Below are positions 36,669 to 46,506 of a stretch of DNA of 64,000 nucleotides, one piece after another. The stretch's first letter is position 1. Every line of letters begins with the position of its first letter. Position numbers and translations under genes: made by a program. Source of the DNA: an uncultured Ruegeria sp. (GTDB lineage Bacteria > Pseudomonadota > Alphaproteobacteria > Rhodobacterales > Rhodobacteraceae); assembly GCF_947500045.1 (NCBI RefSeq), contig NZ_CANMQQ010000003.1, forward strand, positions 1 through 64,000. Reading direction: 5' to 3'. The notes below the pieces were generated by a model. The model did not search any database. It was not told the DNA's origin and saw nothing but the letters and a program-made list of their open reading frames with translations.

Positions 36669-36726
36669 TCTGCGGTGTTAACACAATTGGCTGACCGTTT
36701 GAGCCATCTGAACAAGGGATGGTTTC

Positions 36727-37338
36727 ATGCAGACGGTTCGACAGATCGCAGAAGGTATTGTCGCGCGCGAAGGTGGCTTCGTTGACGATCCGGATGATCC
36801 CGGCGGGGCCACGAAATACGGGGTGACAATACACACCATGCGCCGGTTGGGCCTTGATCTGGATGGGGATGGCACCGTGACCCGAAAGGATGTGCGCGCG
36901 CTGAGCAAGGCAGAGGCCGTTGAGATTTTTATCAATCACTATTTCGAGAAGCCGCGCCTGGGAGTGCTGCCCGAAGCATTGCAGGCATCGATATTTGATA
37001 TGTATGTGAACGCGGGCGCCCAGGCAGTGCAGATTTTACAAAGCGTTCTGCGTCAGATGGGATACCGAGTCGCAATTGACGGGGTCATTGGCCCTCAGAC
37101 CGTAAGCGCGGCGGGTGATGCTGCAAAGCCCAAGCCACTGGCGCTTAGGGATGCTTATGGCGTCGCAAGACGTAACTATTATTTCAGATTGGCGGATCGG
37201 CGAGCAGCACTTCGCAAATATGCCCGGACGCGGGCCGGTGGCAAAGGTGGGTGGATTAAACGCGCCGAAGAATTCCTGTCGCCCAAATATCATCTGAGTG
37301 CTGCAGATTTTCAGAAAAGGATATCAGGATGGGTTTGA
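36727..37338 (+). CDS. GH108-type endolysin (gene-transfer-agent lysis protein candidate)
   Basis: This 203-residue cell-wall hydrolase begins MQTVRQIAEGIVAREGGFVDDPDDPGGATKYGVT. The EGG (Glu 15) and DPDDPGGATKYG motif is the signature of glycoside hydrolase family 108 / secretion-activator endolysins. The C-terminal half fits the family's peptidoglycan-binding domain (VAIDGVIGPQTVSAAG). There is no signal peptide, as expected for a phage-type lysozyme that needs a holin. The holin-like gene that follows overlaps by 10 bases. In Rhodobacter an endolysin/holin pair outside the main gene-transfer-agent cluster releases the particles; this pair looks equivalent. Confidence 0.87.
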   Translation: MQTVRQIAEGIVAREGGFVDDPDDPGGATKYGVTIHTMRRLGLDLDGDGTVTRKDVRALSKAEAVEIFINHYFEKPRLGVLPEALQASIFDMYVNAGAQAVQILQSVLRQMGYRVAIDGVIGPQTVSAAGDAAKPKPLALRDAYGVARRNYYFRLADRRAALRKYARTRAGGKGGWIKRAEEFLSPKYHLSAADFQKRISGWV

Positions 37339-37907
37339 TCTCTGGTCTGCTGGCGCTTTTGTTTGGTGGTGGCCGCAACGTGGTTCAAGAAACCACCGAA
37401 GTATTTCGCGAAAATGCAGAGAGCGGGGCCGTGCGTTCAGCGGCGCTGCGTCAGGCAGCCATGGCGCAATTCGGATCTGAATTCGCGACACCTGCAAAGG
37501 GAGGTTTTGATCGCTTCATGGACGGGTTGAATCGCCTCCCGCGTCCCGCACTGGCGTTGGGCACGTTGGGTCTGTTTCTGGCCGCTATGATTAATCCGCT
37601 ATGGTTCGCTGCGCGAATGCAGGGCATTGCATTGGTCCCGGAACCACTATGGTGGCTGTTGGGGGTTATCGTGTCGTTTTACTTTGGTGCGCGGCATCAG
37701 GTAAAAGCACAGGATTTTCAACGGGAAATCAGTGCCACATTGCTGCGGGCGCCAGACGTGATGGCACATCTGGAGGCAATCCAAGGGTTGCGCGATGACA
37801 GTTCGGGGCAGGTTGAATCCGGTTCGAATATTTCTCCGACCCAGGGGGTTGCGCAGCCGGATTCAAATCCTGCACTAGACGACTGGCGCCGCCTGCGAGA
37901 AGCCTGA
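37329..37907 (+). CDS. Holin of three-TM gene-transfer-agent type
   Basis: The 192-residue protein has an N-terminal MGLISGLLALLFGGG hydrophobic stretch and two further membrane segments (ALALGTLGLFLAAMINPLWFAA and WWLLGVIVSFYFGARH, about 75-118). A charged C-terminal tail follows. This layout matches the gene-transfer-agent holin (3TM) family, which permeabilises the inner membrane for endolysin exit. Its start lies inside the end of the endolysin gene. No other phage or capsid genes are nearby. Confidence 0.85.
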   Translation: MGLISGLLALLFGGGRNVVQETTEVFRENAESGAVRSAALRQAAMAQFGSEFATPAKGGFDRFMDGLNRLPRPALALGTLGLFLAAMINPLWFAARMQGIALVPEPLWWLLGVIVSFYFGARHQVKAQDFQREISATLLRAPDVMAHLEAIQGLRDDSSGQVESGSNISPTQGVAQPDSNPALDDWRRLREA

Positions 37908-37981
37908 GGCGCGACACTATGTGCGGTGATCACAGGCGAATGTGAATGGCACTTACCGGGCCATCGAAGTATAGTTCGGTC

Positions 37982-39946
37982 ATGATTACAGAGCTCGGCC
38001 ATTTCGCACTGATCTTAGCCTTCCTGGTTGCCATCGTTCAGACGGTGGTGCCGCTGATTGGGGCTGCCAACCGCTGGAACGGATGGATGGTCTTTGCTGA
38101 ACCCGCAGCCGTCGCTCAGTTCCTGTTGACGGCGTTTTCCTTCGGGGCCTTGGTATGGGCTTTCGTTTCGTCCGACTTCTCGCTTCGGATCGTGGTCGAG
38201 AACAGCCATTCCGCCAAGCCGATGCTGTACAAGATCAGCGGGACATGGGGAAACCACGAAGGCTCGATGCTACTATGGGTCTTAATCGTCACCATTTTTG
38301 GGGCGATGGCGGCAGTTTTTGGCGGGGGTTTACCACCAACACTCAAGGCGCGTGTTCTGTCAGTACAATCTGCGATCGGTGTGGCGTTCTTTGCGTTCAT
38401 TCTATTCACCTCGAACCCGTTTGATCGGTTACCGGTGCCACCCTTCGATGGCCGCGACCTGAACCCGTTGTTGCAAGACCCCGGCTTGGCGTTTCATCCA
38501 CCGTTCCTGTATCTGGGCTATGTTGGCCTGAGCATGGCGTTCAGCTTTGCTGTTGCTGCTCTGATCGAAGGGCGCGTGGATGCGGCATGGGGTCGTTGGG
38601 TGCGACCCTGGACCCTTGCAGCGTGGATATTCCTGACCATCGGCATCGCACTGGGGTCATGGTGGGCTTATTACGAATTGGGATGGGGCGGATTCTGGTT
38701 CTGGGACCCGGTGGAAAATGCGTCGTTCATGCCATGGCTTCTGGCCGCAGCTCTGCTGCATTCTGCTATCGTGGTTGAAAAGCGTGAAGCGTTAAAAAGC
38801 TGGACCATCCTGTTGGCAATCATCGCTTTTGGCTTTTCGCTAATCGGCACTTTCATCGTGCGATCGGGGCTTTTGACCTCGGTCCACGCCTTTGCAAGTG
38901 ACCCTGAACGCGGCGTCTTTATTCTGGTCATTCTGGTGGTCTTTATTGGCGGTGCATTGACGCTGTTTGCAGCGCGCGCGCAGGCGATGGAAGCAAAGGG
39001 TGTTTTCGGCATGGTCAGCCGCGAAAGTGCGCTGATTGTGAACAACCTGTTGCTAGCGGTCAGCTGTTTCGTCGTGTTCTTTGGCACGCTTTGGCCGATG
39101 ATCGCCGAGATGGCGTTTGATCGAAAGCTTTCGGTTGGTGCTCCGTTCTTTAATGCGGCCTTTACGCCATTCATGGTTGCCCTTGGCATCGTGCTGCCGG
39201 TGGGCGCAATGCTGCCTTGGAAGCGCGGCAAATTGGGCAAGGCGGCTTGGTCGCTTCGCTACGCCTTTGTGTTGGCGGTCGCGCTGGCGATACTTGTCTG
39301 GGTCATGCAGACTGGACGCAGTGCATTGGGGCCGGTGGGCCTGTTTCTTGGCGCTTGGATCACCTTCGGCGCAATCGTTGACCTTTGGAGCCGTACGGGC
39401 CGCAAAGGCAACTTGGCACGTCTGTTCCGTTTGCCCGGCGCGGATTGGGGCAAGGCGGTTGCGCATACCGGATTGGGCGTCACGATCTTCGCGATTGCAG
39501 GTCTGACGGCTTGGGAGGTCGAGGATATCCGTGTCGCGCAAGCGGGTCAGCCATTTGAGGTTGGTCAGTTTACCTTGACCTTGCAAGATGTGCGCCGGGT
39601 GCAGGGGCCGAACTATTTCTCGACCACGGCGGATGTAAGCGTCGAACAGAATGGACGGCAGATTACAACGTTGCACCCCGAAAAACGTGACTATCCAGTG
39701 GCGCGGATGCCCACGACCGAAGCAGCCATCGACTATCGGTTGCTGCGCGATCTATATGTCGTGATCGGCGATCAGCAGGCAGATGGTGGTTGGGTGATGC
39801 GAACCTATATCAAACCTCTGGCCAATTGGATCTGGGGTGGATGTATCCTGATGGCTTTGGGCGGCGCGCTCAGCCTGTCGGATCGTCGTTTTCGGGTTGC
39901 TGCCGGGGCTCGTAAAACCCCTGCAAGCGGGGTTCCAGCTGAATGA
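37982..39946 (+). CDS. ccmF: Heme lyase subunit CcmF
   Basis: CcmF is the large inner-membrane part of the system I heme lyase. The 654-residue protein is hydrophobic throughout, with about fifteen membrane segments. It has the heme-handling WWD domain ([19 protein letters not shown]) and conserved histidines in periplasmic loops. The frame is open from 37946; [14 protein letters not shown] at 37982 is the family start. The stop overlaps the ccmH ATG by 4 bases (ATGA). It is separated from ccmE by the endolysin/holin pair. Confidence 0.96.
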   Translation: MITELGHFALILAFLVAIVQTVVPLIGAANRWNGWMVFAEPAAVAQFLLTAFSFGALVWAFVSSDFSLRIVVENSHSAKPMLYKISGTWGNHEGSMLLWVLIVTIFGAMAAVFGGGLPPTLKARVLSVQSAIGVAFFAFILFTSNPFDRLPVPPFDGRDLNPLLQDPGLAFHPPFLYLGYVGLSMAFSFAVAALIEGRVDAAWGRWVRPWTLAAWIFLTIGIALGSWWAYYELGWGGFWFWDPVENASFMPWLLAAALLHSAIVVEKREALKSWTILLAIIAFGFSLIGTFIVRSGLLTSVHAFASDPERGVFILVILVVFIGGALTLFAARAQAMEAKGVFGMVSRESALIVNNLLLAVSCFVVFFGTLWPMIAEMAFDRKLSVGAPFFNAAFTPFMVALGIVLPVGAMLPWKRGKLGKAAWSLRYAFVLAVALAILVWVMQTGRSALGPVGLFLGAWITFGAIVDLWSRTGRKGNLARLFRLPGADWGKAVAHTGLGVTIFAIAGLTAWEVEDIRVAQAGQPFEVGQFTLTLQDVRRVQGPNYFSTTADVSVEQNGRQITTLHPEKRDYPVARMPTTEAAIDYRLLRDLYVVIGDQQADGGWVMRTYIKPLANWIWGGCILMALGGALSLSDRRFRVAAGARKTPASGVPAE

Positions 39947-40398
39947 AACGATTGCTTATTGTCCTGTTGCTGATCGCGTCTCCGACATTGGCCGTTCAAC
40001 CGGATGAGGTTTTGGACGACCCGGCGCTAGAGGCGCGCGCGCGTGACATCAGCACTGGGTTGCGCTGTCTGGTCTGCCGCAACGAAAGCATCGATGAAAG
40101 CAATGCCGAGCTTGCGCGCGATTTACGCATCCTCTTGCGTGAACGCCTTGTCGCCGGAGATACGGATCAGGAAGCGGTGGAATTCATCGTCGACCGCTAT
40201 GGGGAATATGTCCTGCTGAAACCGACGACAACTGGTGCCAATCTGATGCTATGGCTGGCGGGTCCAATCATGTTGCTGATCGCGGCTGGCGTGGGCTGGA
40301 ACTTTTTACGCAAGCGATCCCAGCATCAGAATGCAGTGCATGCCGATACACTGAGTGAGGAAGAACAGGAACGTCTGCGACGGATTCTGGAAGACTGA
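39943..40398 (+). CDS. ccmH: Cytochrome c maturation protein CcmH
   Basis: CcmH reduces apocytochrome CXXCH disulfides and holds the apoprotein for heme attachment. The 151-residue protein has a signal peptide, the redox motif [12 protein letters not shown] (Cys 42 and 45), a helical periplasmic domain ending [14 protein letters not shown], and one C-terminal membrane anchor followed by an acidic tail. The motif reads CRN where CQN is most common. It is translationally coupled to ccmF. Confidence 0.95.
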   Translation: MKRLLIVLLLIASPTLAVQPDEVLDDPALEARARDISTGLRCLVCRNESIDESNAELARDLRILLRERLVAGDTDQEAVEFIVDRYGEYVLLKPTTTGANLMLWLAGPIMLLIAAGVGWNFLRKRSQHQNAVHADTLSEEEQERLRRILED

Positions 40399-40471
40399 CG
40401 CGCGGTTCTGCTTTTCCTTTTTCCACATTTGCGTCAGTGTTTTGCCAAACGCTGCGCAGGTGAGGTTTTAC

Positions 40472-41248
40472 ATGGAATACAAAGCGGTCCTTCTGGATAT
40501 CACGGATGATCTGGCGGTTTTGACGCTGAATAGGCCGGACAAGATGAATGCGCTGACGACGCAGATGCGGGCCGAGATCACCTATGCGATGAAAGACGCA
40601 GCCCGCCATGCGCGCGCAATCGTGTTGACGGGCGCAGGGCCTGCTTTTTGTTCTGGCCAGGATCTTGGTGATGCGTCGAGCACGGGAAAGATCGACCTCG
40701 AACGCGCGCTGCGGGACGAATATGAACCGATGCTTGAGGCTGTCTATGATTGTCCGGTCCCAACCATCGCGGCCGTCAATGGCCCAGCAGCGGGGGCGGG
40801 GGCCAATCTGGCGCTTTGCGCCGATGTGGTGATCGCAACCGAAAGCGCCTATTTCCTGCAGGCTTTCGCGCGGATTGGTTTGTTGCCGGATGCTGGCGGC
40901 ACATGGTTTATGCCGCGTCAGATGGGATTTGCCAAAGCGATGGGGGCTGCCCTGTTTGCGGACAAAATCACCGCGCGTCAGGCAGATGATTGGGGGTTGA
41001 TCTGGGAAGCGGTGTCTGATGATCAGTTCGATGCGCACTGGCGCGAACGGGCCGCTTATTTGGCCAATGGTCCAACCGCCGGCTTCCGGGCGATCAAACA
41101 GGCGATCCGGGGGACCTATGACAGGACGTTGCCGCAACAGCTTGCAGCCGAAGCACATCTGCAGGGTGAATGCGGACGTACCCGCGATTTCGCTGAAGGT
41201 GTGGTGGCGTTTCTGGAAAAACGCCCCGCGAAGTTCGAGGGGCGCTGA
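40472..41248 (+). CDS. PaaG-like enoyl-CoA hydratase/isomerase
   Basis: The 258-residue crotonase-fold protein has VLTGAGPAFCSGQDLGD and AAVNGPAAGAGANLALCADVVIA for the oxyanion hole, and RIGLLPDAGGTWFMPRQ, where the Asp is the PaaG-type catalytic residue. PaaG isomerises epoxy-phenylacetyl-CoA to an oxepin. No other phenylacetate gene is nearby, so a general beta-oxidation role is possible. ATG 40472 is preferred to upstream frame starts that lie within ccmH. Confidence 0.85.
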   Translation: MEYKAVLLDITDDLAVLTLNRPDKMNALTTQMRAEITYAMKDAARHARAIVLTGAGPAFCSGQDLGDASSTGKIDLERALRDEYEPMLEAVYDCPVPTIAAVNGPAAGAGANLALCADVVIATESAYFLQAFARIGLLPDAGGTWFMPRQMGFAKAMGAALFADKITARQADDWGLIWEAVSDDQFDAHWRERAAYLANGPTAGFRAIKQAIRGTYDRTLPQQLAAEAHLQGECGRTRDFAEGVVAFLEKRPAKFEGR

Positions 41249-41256
41249 TCCGTCGA

Positions 41257-42270
41257 TCAGGCCCGGCGACGGCGGCGCGTGCGTCGTTCGGGCGCGGCAT
41301 CATCTCCGGTGCCATCCGAGGCCGATGTAAATGGGCCAAGCGCTGATGTGATCTGATCCAGTGTCGGGCGTTCTCCACGCGGGCCAGCATCCAGGGCCGC
41401 GCGCATTTCGCGCAGATGCGCAGGCATGGTGCCGCAGCATCCGCCAATGATCGTAGCCCCTGCATCCCGGGCCATTGCAGCATACAGCCCCATCAACTCG
41501 GGTGTTCCGTCGTAATGGATATGTCCATCCACATATTTTGGGATGCCTGCGTTACCTTTTGAAATCAGCGGACGCTCGTTGCCCTGTGCGGCAAAGCCAA
41601 GCACCGTCCGTAAAATGTCGGACGCACCCGTTCCGCAGTTGGCCCCGAAGGCGACCGGAGGATTGGGCAAAGTCTCGACAATCGTCACCAGGTCAGAGGA
41701 CGTGACGCCCATCATTGTCCGGCCCGCAGTGTCAAAGCTCATGGTGCCGCACCAGGGCATGTCAGCCAGCGCGAATGCCTCGGCTGCAGCTCGAAATTCC
41801 TCGGGGGCGCTAATGGTCTCAAGCCACAGAACATCCGCTCCACCGGCCTTTAGCGCCTCGGCCTGTTCATGAAACATTTCCACGGCTTCGGAATGCGACA
41901 AGCTGCCAACTGGTTGCATGATTTCGCCTGTGGGGCCGACGGAACCGGCCACGATAACCGGGCGGCCCGCTTTGTCGGCAACCTCACGACCCAGTTCAGC
42001 GCCAATGCGATTCAGCTCGGCCACTCGGTTCTGGGCGTCGTGTAGCTTTAGCCGTGCAGAAGTACCGCCAAATGTGTTGGTCAGAAACAGATCGCTGCCC
42101 GCATCGACCGAGCCCTGATACAAAGCCCGGATCTTGTCGGGGGCATCGACGTTCCACAATTCCGGCGCATCACCGGATTGCAGGCCCATGTTGAACAGGT
42201 TAGTTCCGGTCGCCCCATCCGCAAGAATGACGTCGACGGTTTCCAGAAGGGTGCTGAGCGCATTTGTCAT
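41257..42270 (-). CDS. Betaine-homocysteine S-methyltransferase
   Basis: The 337-residue homocysteine S-methyltransferase-family protein begins ILADGATGTNLFNMGLQ. Its three zinc-ligand Cys are in FGANCGTGASD and IIGGCCGTMPAHL, as in Bhmt/Bmt enzymes that methylate homocysteine with betaine or a related donor. The C terminus ends in an Arg-rich tail. A terminator-like hairpin (42313-42341) lies only 43 bp upstream of the start, leaving little room for a promoter and suggesting attenuation or read-through from the gene at 42392. Confidence 0.88.
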   Translation of the reverse strand: MTNALSTLLETVDVILADGATGTNLFNMGLQSGDAPELWNVDAPDKIRALYQGSVDAGSDLFLTNTFGGTSARLKLHDAQNRVAELNRIGAELGREVADKAGRPVIVAGSVGPTGEIMQPVGSLSHSEAVEMFHEQAEALKAGGADVLWLETISAPEEFRAAAEAFALADMPWCGTMSFDTAGRTMMGVTSSDLVTIVETLPNPPVAFGANCGTGASDILRTVLGFAAQGNERPLISKGNAGIPKYVDGHIHYDGTPELMGLYAAMARDAGATIIGGCCGTMPAHLREMRAALDAGPRGERPTLDQITSALGPFTSASDGTGDDAAPERRTRRRRRA

Positions 42271-42305
42271 TGGGGCAATCCAAATATGAGGCCAAAGCCC
42301 ATCAA

Positions 42306-42341
42306 AAAATGAGACGCCCCGTGTCTCATGACCGGGGCGTC
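42306..42341 (-). terminator. Terminator hairpin between zeta-subunit gene and methyltransferase gene
   Basis: The arms GACGCCCCG (42313-42321) and CGGGGCGTC (42333-42341) form a 9-bp stem and on the minus strand are followed by TCATTTTTTG. It is the terminator of the DUF1476 gene or an attenuator ahead of the downstream methyltransferase gene. Confidence 0.88.
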
Positions 42342-42358
42342 AAATCAAATTCATAAAA

Positions 42359-42375
42359 CTCATGAAGATCATGAG
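42359..42375 (-). promoter_or_regulatory. CTCATGA inverted repeat that could pair with the terminator loop
   Basis: CTCATGA (42359-42365) and TCATGAG (42369-42375) form a 7-bp hairpin just upstream, on the minus strand, of the terminator. The loop of that terminator contains another CTCATGA (42325-42331), so TCATGAG could pair with either copy. This competing-pair layout is typical of attenuators. No known riboswitch consensus was recognised, so regulation is inferred. Confidence 0.4.
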
Positions 42376-42391
42376 CCTTGCAAGTCAAACC

Positions 42392-42712
42392 TTACGAGTC
42401 GGCTTCGGCCATTACCTGTTCTTTGGCTTCAATCAGCAGCTCGACCATCTTCTCGCGAATTTTTGACTCATCCGCGAGATCACCGAGATAGCCTTTGACC
42501 GCCTCGACCACGTCGTCTTCGCTGACATTCTGAAGATCTGTATGCACCAGCTCCTGCCCGTATTTCCGTGCCTGTTCCACGGTTTCGCCTTTCAGCGCCG
42601 AGGCCCAGACCGCCATGAACCGGTTGCGGCGCATGCGTGCGATGAACTGCATCTTTTCGTCATGGGCGAACTTGCTTTCGAATGCGGCTTCACGTTCGTC
42701 AAATGTGGTCAT
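42392..42712 (-). CDS. F1-ATPase zeta (inhibitor) subunit, DUF1476
   Basis: The 106-residue protein is the alphaproteobacterial zeta subunit that blocks ATP hydrolysis by the F1Fo-ATPase. The N terminus MTTFDEREAAFESKFAHDEKMQFIARMRRNR is the inhibitory and helical region. The rest forms the conserved four-helix domain (LYxGxL-type GYLGDLADESKIREKMVELLIEAKEQV). ATP synthase genes are not in this window. It is divergent from purC, with 187 bp between starts. Confidence 0.93.
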   Translation of the reverse strand: MTTFDEREAAFESKFAHDEKMQFIARMRRNRFMAVWASALKGETVEQARKYGQELVHTDLQNVSEDDVVEAVKGYLGDLADESKIREKMVELLIEAKEQVMAEADS

Positions 42713-42899
42713 TGGTTGGGGACCTCTTGGGTTGAATGATCTTTCCTGATGATATGACTATACGACACCCCGGGTGCAAGGTATTTGCGCTGCGTCAAAG
42801 CCTCTCGGGGTCGCGAACTTGCGGGAAGGCGGGGCTTGCACTATGAGGGCGCCAACGTAAGGGGACTCATTCCCTTTCCTCAGACTGGAAAGGTCGCTC

Positions 42900-43655
42900 A
42901 TGGCGCGTCGCAAAAAGATTTACGAAGGTAAAGCGAAGATCCTGTATGAAGGTCCTGAGCCCGGGACAATCGTGCAGTATTTCAAGGACGACGCCACCGC
43001 ATTCAACGCCGAGAAGAAAGATGTCATCGACGGCAAGGGCGTTCTGAACAACCGTCTGAGCGAGTTCTTTATGACAGGCCTATCGCAGATTGGCGTGCCG
43101 ACCCATTTCATTCGGCGTCTGAATATGCGCGAACAATTGGTCCGCAATTGTGAGATCATCCCACTGGAAGTGATTGTGCGCAACTATGCGGCAGGAACTA
43201 TGTCCAAGCGTCTCGGCATTGCCGAGGGCACCCAGCTGCCGCGCCCGATAGTCGAATACTGCTACAAGGAAGACGCGCTGGGTGATCCGCTGGTAACCGA
43301 AGAGCACATCGCGGCCTTTGGCTGGGCCAGTCAGCAGGATATGGACGACATCCTCAGCCTGGCGCTGCGTGTAAATGATTTCCTAAGCGGTATGATGCTG
43401 GCAGTGGGCATTCGTCTGGTTGATTTCAAGATTGAGATTGGGCGGGTATACGAAGGCGATTTCCAGCGCCTGATCGTTGCCGATGAAATCAGCCCCGATA
43501 GCTGCCGTTTGTGGGATATCGAGACCGGTCAAAAGCTGGATAAAGACGTGTTCCGACGTGATCTTGGCAGCCTGACTGACGCGTATTCAGAAGTCGCCCG
43601 TCGCCTTGGTGTACTGCCCAAAAGCAACGTCACCAAACCCACTCTGATCAACTGA
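42900..43655 (+). CDS. purC: Phosphoribosylaminoimidazole-succinocarboxamide synthase
   Basis: PurC condenses CAIR with aspartate in purine synthesis. The 251-residue protein begins [34 protein letters not shown], the SAICAR synthetase ATP-binding start. It has [18 protein letters not shown] and [10 protein letters not shown], with [12 protein letters not shown] typical of the active site. It is the first gene of a purC-purS-purQ cluster. Confidence 0.97.
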   Translation: MARRKKIYEGKAKILYEGPEPGTIVQYFKDDATAFNAEKKDVIDGKGVLNNRLSEFFMTGLSQIGVPTHFIRRLNMREQLVRNCEIIPLEVIVRNYAAGTMSKRLGIAEGTQLPRPIVEYCYKEDALGDPLVTEEHIAAFGWASQQDMDDILSLALRVNDFLSGMMLAVGIRLVDFKIEIGRVYEGDFQRLIVADEISPDSCRLWDIETGQKLDKDVFRRDLGSLTDAYSEVARRLGVLPKSNVTKPTLIN

Positions 43656-43754
43656 TCCTGCCCTTGGTGGCAGGGTTGTCCGACAAGCCTAAGCGGGGTA
43701 TCCCGCGCGCAACGAAACGGACCATCAAACGGTCCATGACTGGAGTTTTCGAAC

Positions 43755-43985
43755 ATGAAGGCACGTGTGCATGTGATGCTCAAGAACGGGGTTCTGGACC
43801 CGCAGGGCGAGGCCGTGCGTCACGCATTGGGTGCGATGGGGTTTGATCAGGTCGAAGGTGTTCGTCAGGGCAAGGTGATCGATCTGGAACTGGCAGATGG
43901 CGCAACCGAGGCAGACGTGACCCGGATGTGTGAAAAGCTGTTGGCCAACACGGTCATCGAACGCTTTGAGATCGAACTGATCTAA
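43755..43985 (+). CDS. purS: FGAM synthase subunit PurS
   Basis: The 76-residue protein begins [46 protein letters not shown], the PurS signature. It bridges PurL and PurQ in the small-subunit type of FGAM synthase. It lies 26 bp before purQ; purL is 17 kb away on the other strand. Confidence 0.96.
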   Translation: MKARVHVMLKNGVLDPQGEAVRHALGAMGFDQVEGVRQGKVIDLELADGATEADVTRMCEKLLANTVIERFEIELI

Positions 43986-44011
43986 GTTTTCACGACCAAG
44001 GAGGGTCCGTC

Positions 44012-44680
44012 ATGCGCGCAGCCGTCATCGTTTTTCCCGGTTCCAACTGCGACCGTGATCTTGCCGTCGCCTTCGAACAGGCGGGGTTTTCGGTCGATAT
44101 GGTTTGGCACAAAGATGCCACGTTGCCTGAGGGCATCGATATCGTAGGTGTGCCCGGCGGGTTTTCCTACGGGGATTATCTGCGCTGCGGGGCGATTGCG
44201 GCCCAGTCGCCGATCTGCAAGGCGCTGGCTGCGCATACCGAACGTGGCGGCTATGCCGTCGGCATATGCAACGGCTTTCAGGTTCTAACCGAAACCGGGA
44301 TTCTGCCGGGGGCGTTGCTGCGCAACGCGGGGCTGAAATACATCTGCCGAACTGTTGGCCTGAAGGTGGAAACCAGCGACAGCGCCTTCACCGAAGGGTA
44401 CAATGCTGGGGATGTGATCGGGATCCCAATCGCGCATCATGATGGCAATTATTTTGCAGACGATGAGGTGCTGGCGGAACTGAAAGATCAGGATCGCATT
44501 GCCTTCACTTACGCCGAAAATCCGAATGGTTCGCGCGACGATATTGCAGGCATATTATCGCACAACCGTCGCGTGTTAGGTATGATGCCCCACCCGGAAC
44601 GGGCGGCGGATTCAGGCCACGGAGGCACCGACGGAACGGCGCTCTTCCGCGCATTGGCGGGGGTGCTGACACCTGCGTGA
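44012..44680 (+). CDS. purQ: FGAM synthase glutaminase subunit PurQ
   Basis: PurQ supplies ammonia from glutamine to PurL. The 222-residue class I amidotransferase begins [22 protein letters not shown]. It has the nucleophile Cys in [13 protein letters not shown] and the His/Glu pair in [10 protein letters not shown]. An AAGGAGG ribosome-binding site precedes the ATG. Confidence 0.97.
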   Translation: MRAAVIVFPGSNCDRDLAVAFEQAGFSVDMVWHKDATLPEGIDIVGVPGGFSYGDYLRCGAIAAQSPICKALAAHTERGGYAVGICNGFQVLTETGILPGALLRNAGLKYICRTVGLKVETSDSAFTEGYNAGDVIGIPIAHHDGNYFADDEVLAELKDQDRIAFTYAENPNGSRDDIAGILSHNRRVLGMMPHPERAADSGHGGTDGTALFRALAGVLTPA

Positions 44681-44716
44681 CTTGAGGTCATCAGTCTGGA
44701 CGCGTAGCGTCAGGAT

Positions 44717-46495
44717 ATGAGTGCAGAAGATCAATCAGGCAGCGGTTGGTTCCTGAACCGGCTGCGCGGGTCGCCGATGGGTTGGCGGCTGCGGCTTGCC
44801 GTGTTCTTTCTGCTGATCGCAACCGTCGCCACGGTCTGGATTACCAATAGTCTTTTGACCAGCCGTTTCACCGAATCCACTCGGAACCGGGCCGAGCTTC
44901 GTCTTGCGCTGTATTCGGGCAACCTGCTTAGCGAGTTGCGACGCAATTCCATTGTTCCGCAGCTTCTTGCCCGTGATCCGACGCTGATTTCGGCACTGCA
45001 GTCCAGTGATTACACATTGTCGACGCAGCGGCTGATATCCTTTGTCGAGGAAATCGGTGCTGCCTCACTGGTTTTGTTGGACGGTGACGGTTTTACGGTC
45101 GCGGCGACCGATCGTAGCCGACTCGGCGAAGGTCATCGCGGCTCCCCTTACTTCATTGATGCGATGCGGTCGAATGCCACGATATTCTCGGTCATTCCGC
45201 GTGAGGCAGGTGGTTACAGCTTTGTGTATTCGCGCCGCATCGAGGCCAATGCCGAGATCCTTGGTGTCATTGTCGTAGAGGTCGATCTGCAGAAATTCGA
45301 ACGCGCTTGGGCGGGGATTTCTGACGCCGTGATGGTGACCGACAGCACCGGTGCGATAATCCTGTCAACGGAACCGAAATGGCGTGGTCTGGATGAAGGT
45401 AGCGCGATCCTGCGTCAACCCCCGCAAAGCGCCATTCAGCGTGCGATCCGCGCGACGACAGATTGGAATGCGCTGCCCCCAGATGCCTATTTGCAGGGCG
45501 AGGCGGTGATGCGGATGGAAACGCGCATCCCCTTCCGGGGTTGGCAGATGACCTCGTTCACCACCTATTCGTCGATCCGGGAGAGGGTGAATAGCGTACT
45601 TGCGCTGGAAATCATGGCCTTTGCGATTCTTCTGGCGCTCGCGTTCTATGCGCTCAGCCGCAGGGCCACGTCGCGTATGACGCTGTTCCAGCGCGAGTCG
45701 GCGGAGCTTCGCGCATTGAATACCAGGCTGCAGCGGGAAATTGCTGAGCGGGAACGGGTTGAAAAGACGCTGGAAGTTGCCGAGCAAACCCTTGCGCAAA
45801 GCTCAAAACTGGCCGCACTTGGTGAGATGTCGGCTGCAGTCAGTCACGAGCTGAACCAGCCCCTGGCGGCGATGAAAACTTATCTGGCAGGCGCACGTCT
45901 GTTGCTGCGCCGGAACCGCCCCGAAGAGGCCTTGGCCAGCTTTGGCCGCATTGACGGGTTGATCGAGAGGATGGGGGCCATCACGCGCCAGCTGAAATCT
46001 TATGCGCGTAAGGGCGCGGATGCGTTTTCGCCAGTAAATCTTGGCGAAGCACTGGCCTCAAGCCTGTCTATGATGGAGCCGCAGCTGAGGCAGCGGCATG
46101 TCAAGATTACCCAGATTCTGCCCGAAGAACCTGTTATAGTGATGGGAGATCGGATGCGGATCGAACAGGTTATGGTCAATCTCTTGCGCAATGCGCTGGA
46201 CGCCACCAAATCTGTTCAGGAACCTGATGTCGAAATAATCCTCGCCGCGGGTGATACGGCTGTATTGACCGTGCGCGACAATGGCCACGGGATCGAGAAT
46301 ATCGAGAACCTGTTCGAGCCGTTCTACACGACCAAGCGCCCCGGAGACGGCGTTGGTCTGGGGCTTGCCATCTCGTCCGGGATCGTGAACGACCATGGCG
46401 GACGGTTGACTGCGCGCAACGGACAGCAGGGCGGCGCGGTGTTTGAGATGCAATTGCCCATTCTGGGTAGCGACGGCCTTGAGGCTGCGGAATAA
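44717..46495 (+). CDS. dctB: DctB-like sensor histidine kinase
   Basis: The 592-residue kinase has a first membrane helix (about 26-46), then a periplasmic double-PAS-like sensor to about residue 285 and a second helix (about 295-312). A coiled linker leads to the kinase core: H box AAVSHELNQPLAAMK (His about 376), N box VMVNLLRNALDA, G1 VRDNGHGIEN and G2 GVGLGLAISSG. DctB proteins sense C4-dicarboxylates, but no dct transporter genes are adjacent, so the ligand is inferred from similarity. The partner regulator begins 11 bp downstream. Confidence 0.85.
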   Translation: MSAEDQSGSGWFLNRLRGSPMGWRLRLAVFFLLIATVATVWITNSLLTSRFTESTRNRAELRLALYSGNLLSELRRNSIVPQLLARDPTLISALQSSDYTLSTQRLISFVEEIGAASLVLLDGDGFTVAATDRSRLGEGHRGSPYFIDAMRSNATIFSVIPREAGGYSFVYSRRIEANAEILGVIVVEVDLQKFERAWAGISDAVMVTDSTGAIILSTEPKWRGLDEGSAILRQPPQSAIQRAIRATTDWNALPPDAYLQGEAVMRMETRIPFRGWQMTSFTTYSSIRERVNSVLALEIMAFAILLALAFYALSRRATSRMTLFQRESAELRALNTRLQREIAERERVEKTLEVAEQTLAQSSKLAALGEMSAAVSHELNQPLAAMKTYLAGARLLLRRNRPEEALASFGRIDGLIERMGAITRQLKSYARKGADAFSPVNLGEALASSLSMMEPQLRQRHVKITQILPEEPVIVMGDRMRIEQVMVNLLRNALDATKSVQEPDVEIILAAGDTAVLTVRDNGHGIENIENLFEPFYTTKRPGDGVGLGLAISSGIVNDHGGRLTARNGQQGGAVFEMQLPILGSDGLEAAE

Positions 46496-46506
46496 AGGAA
46501 GTGACT

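Noticed and set aside
36727..37907. Prophage remnant interpretation of the endolysin and holin
   Set aside because: There is no integrase, attachment repeat, capsid or tail gene nearby, and the pair fits the gene-transfer-agent lysis module better.
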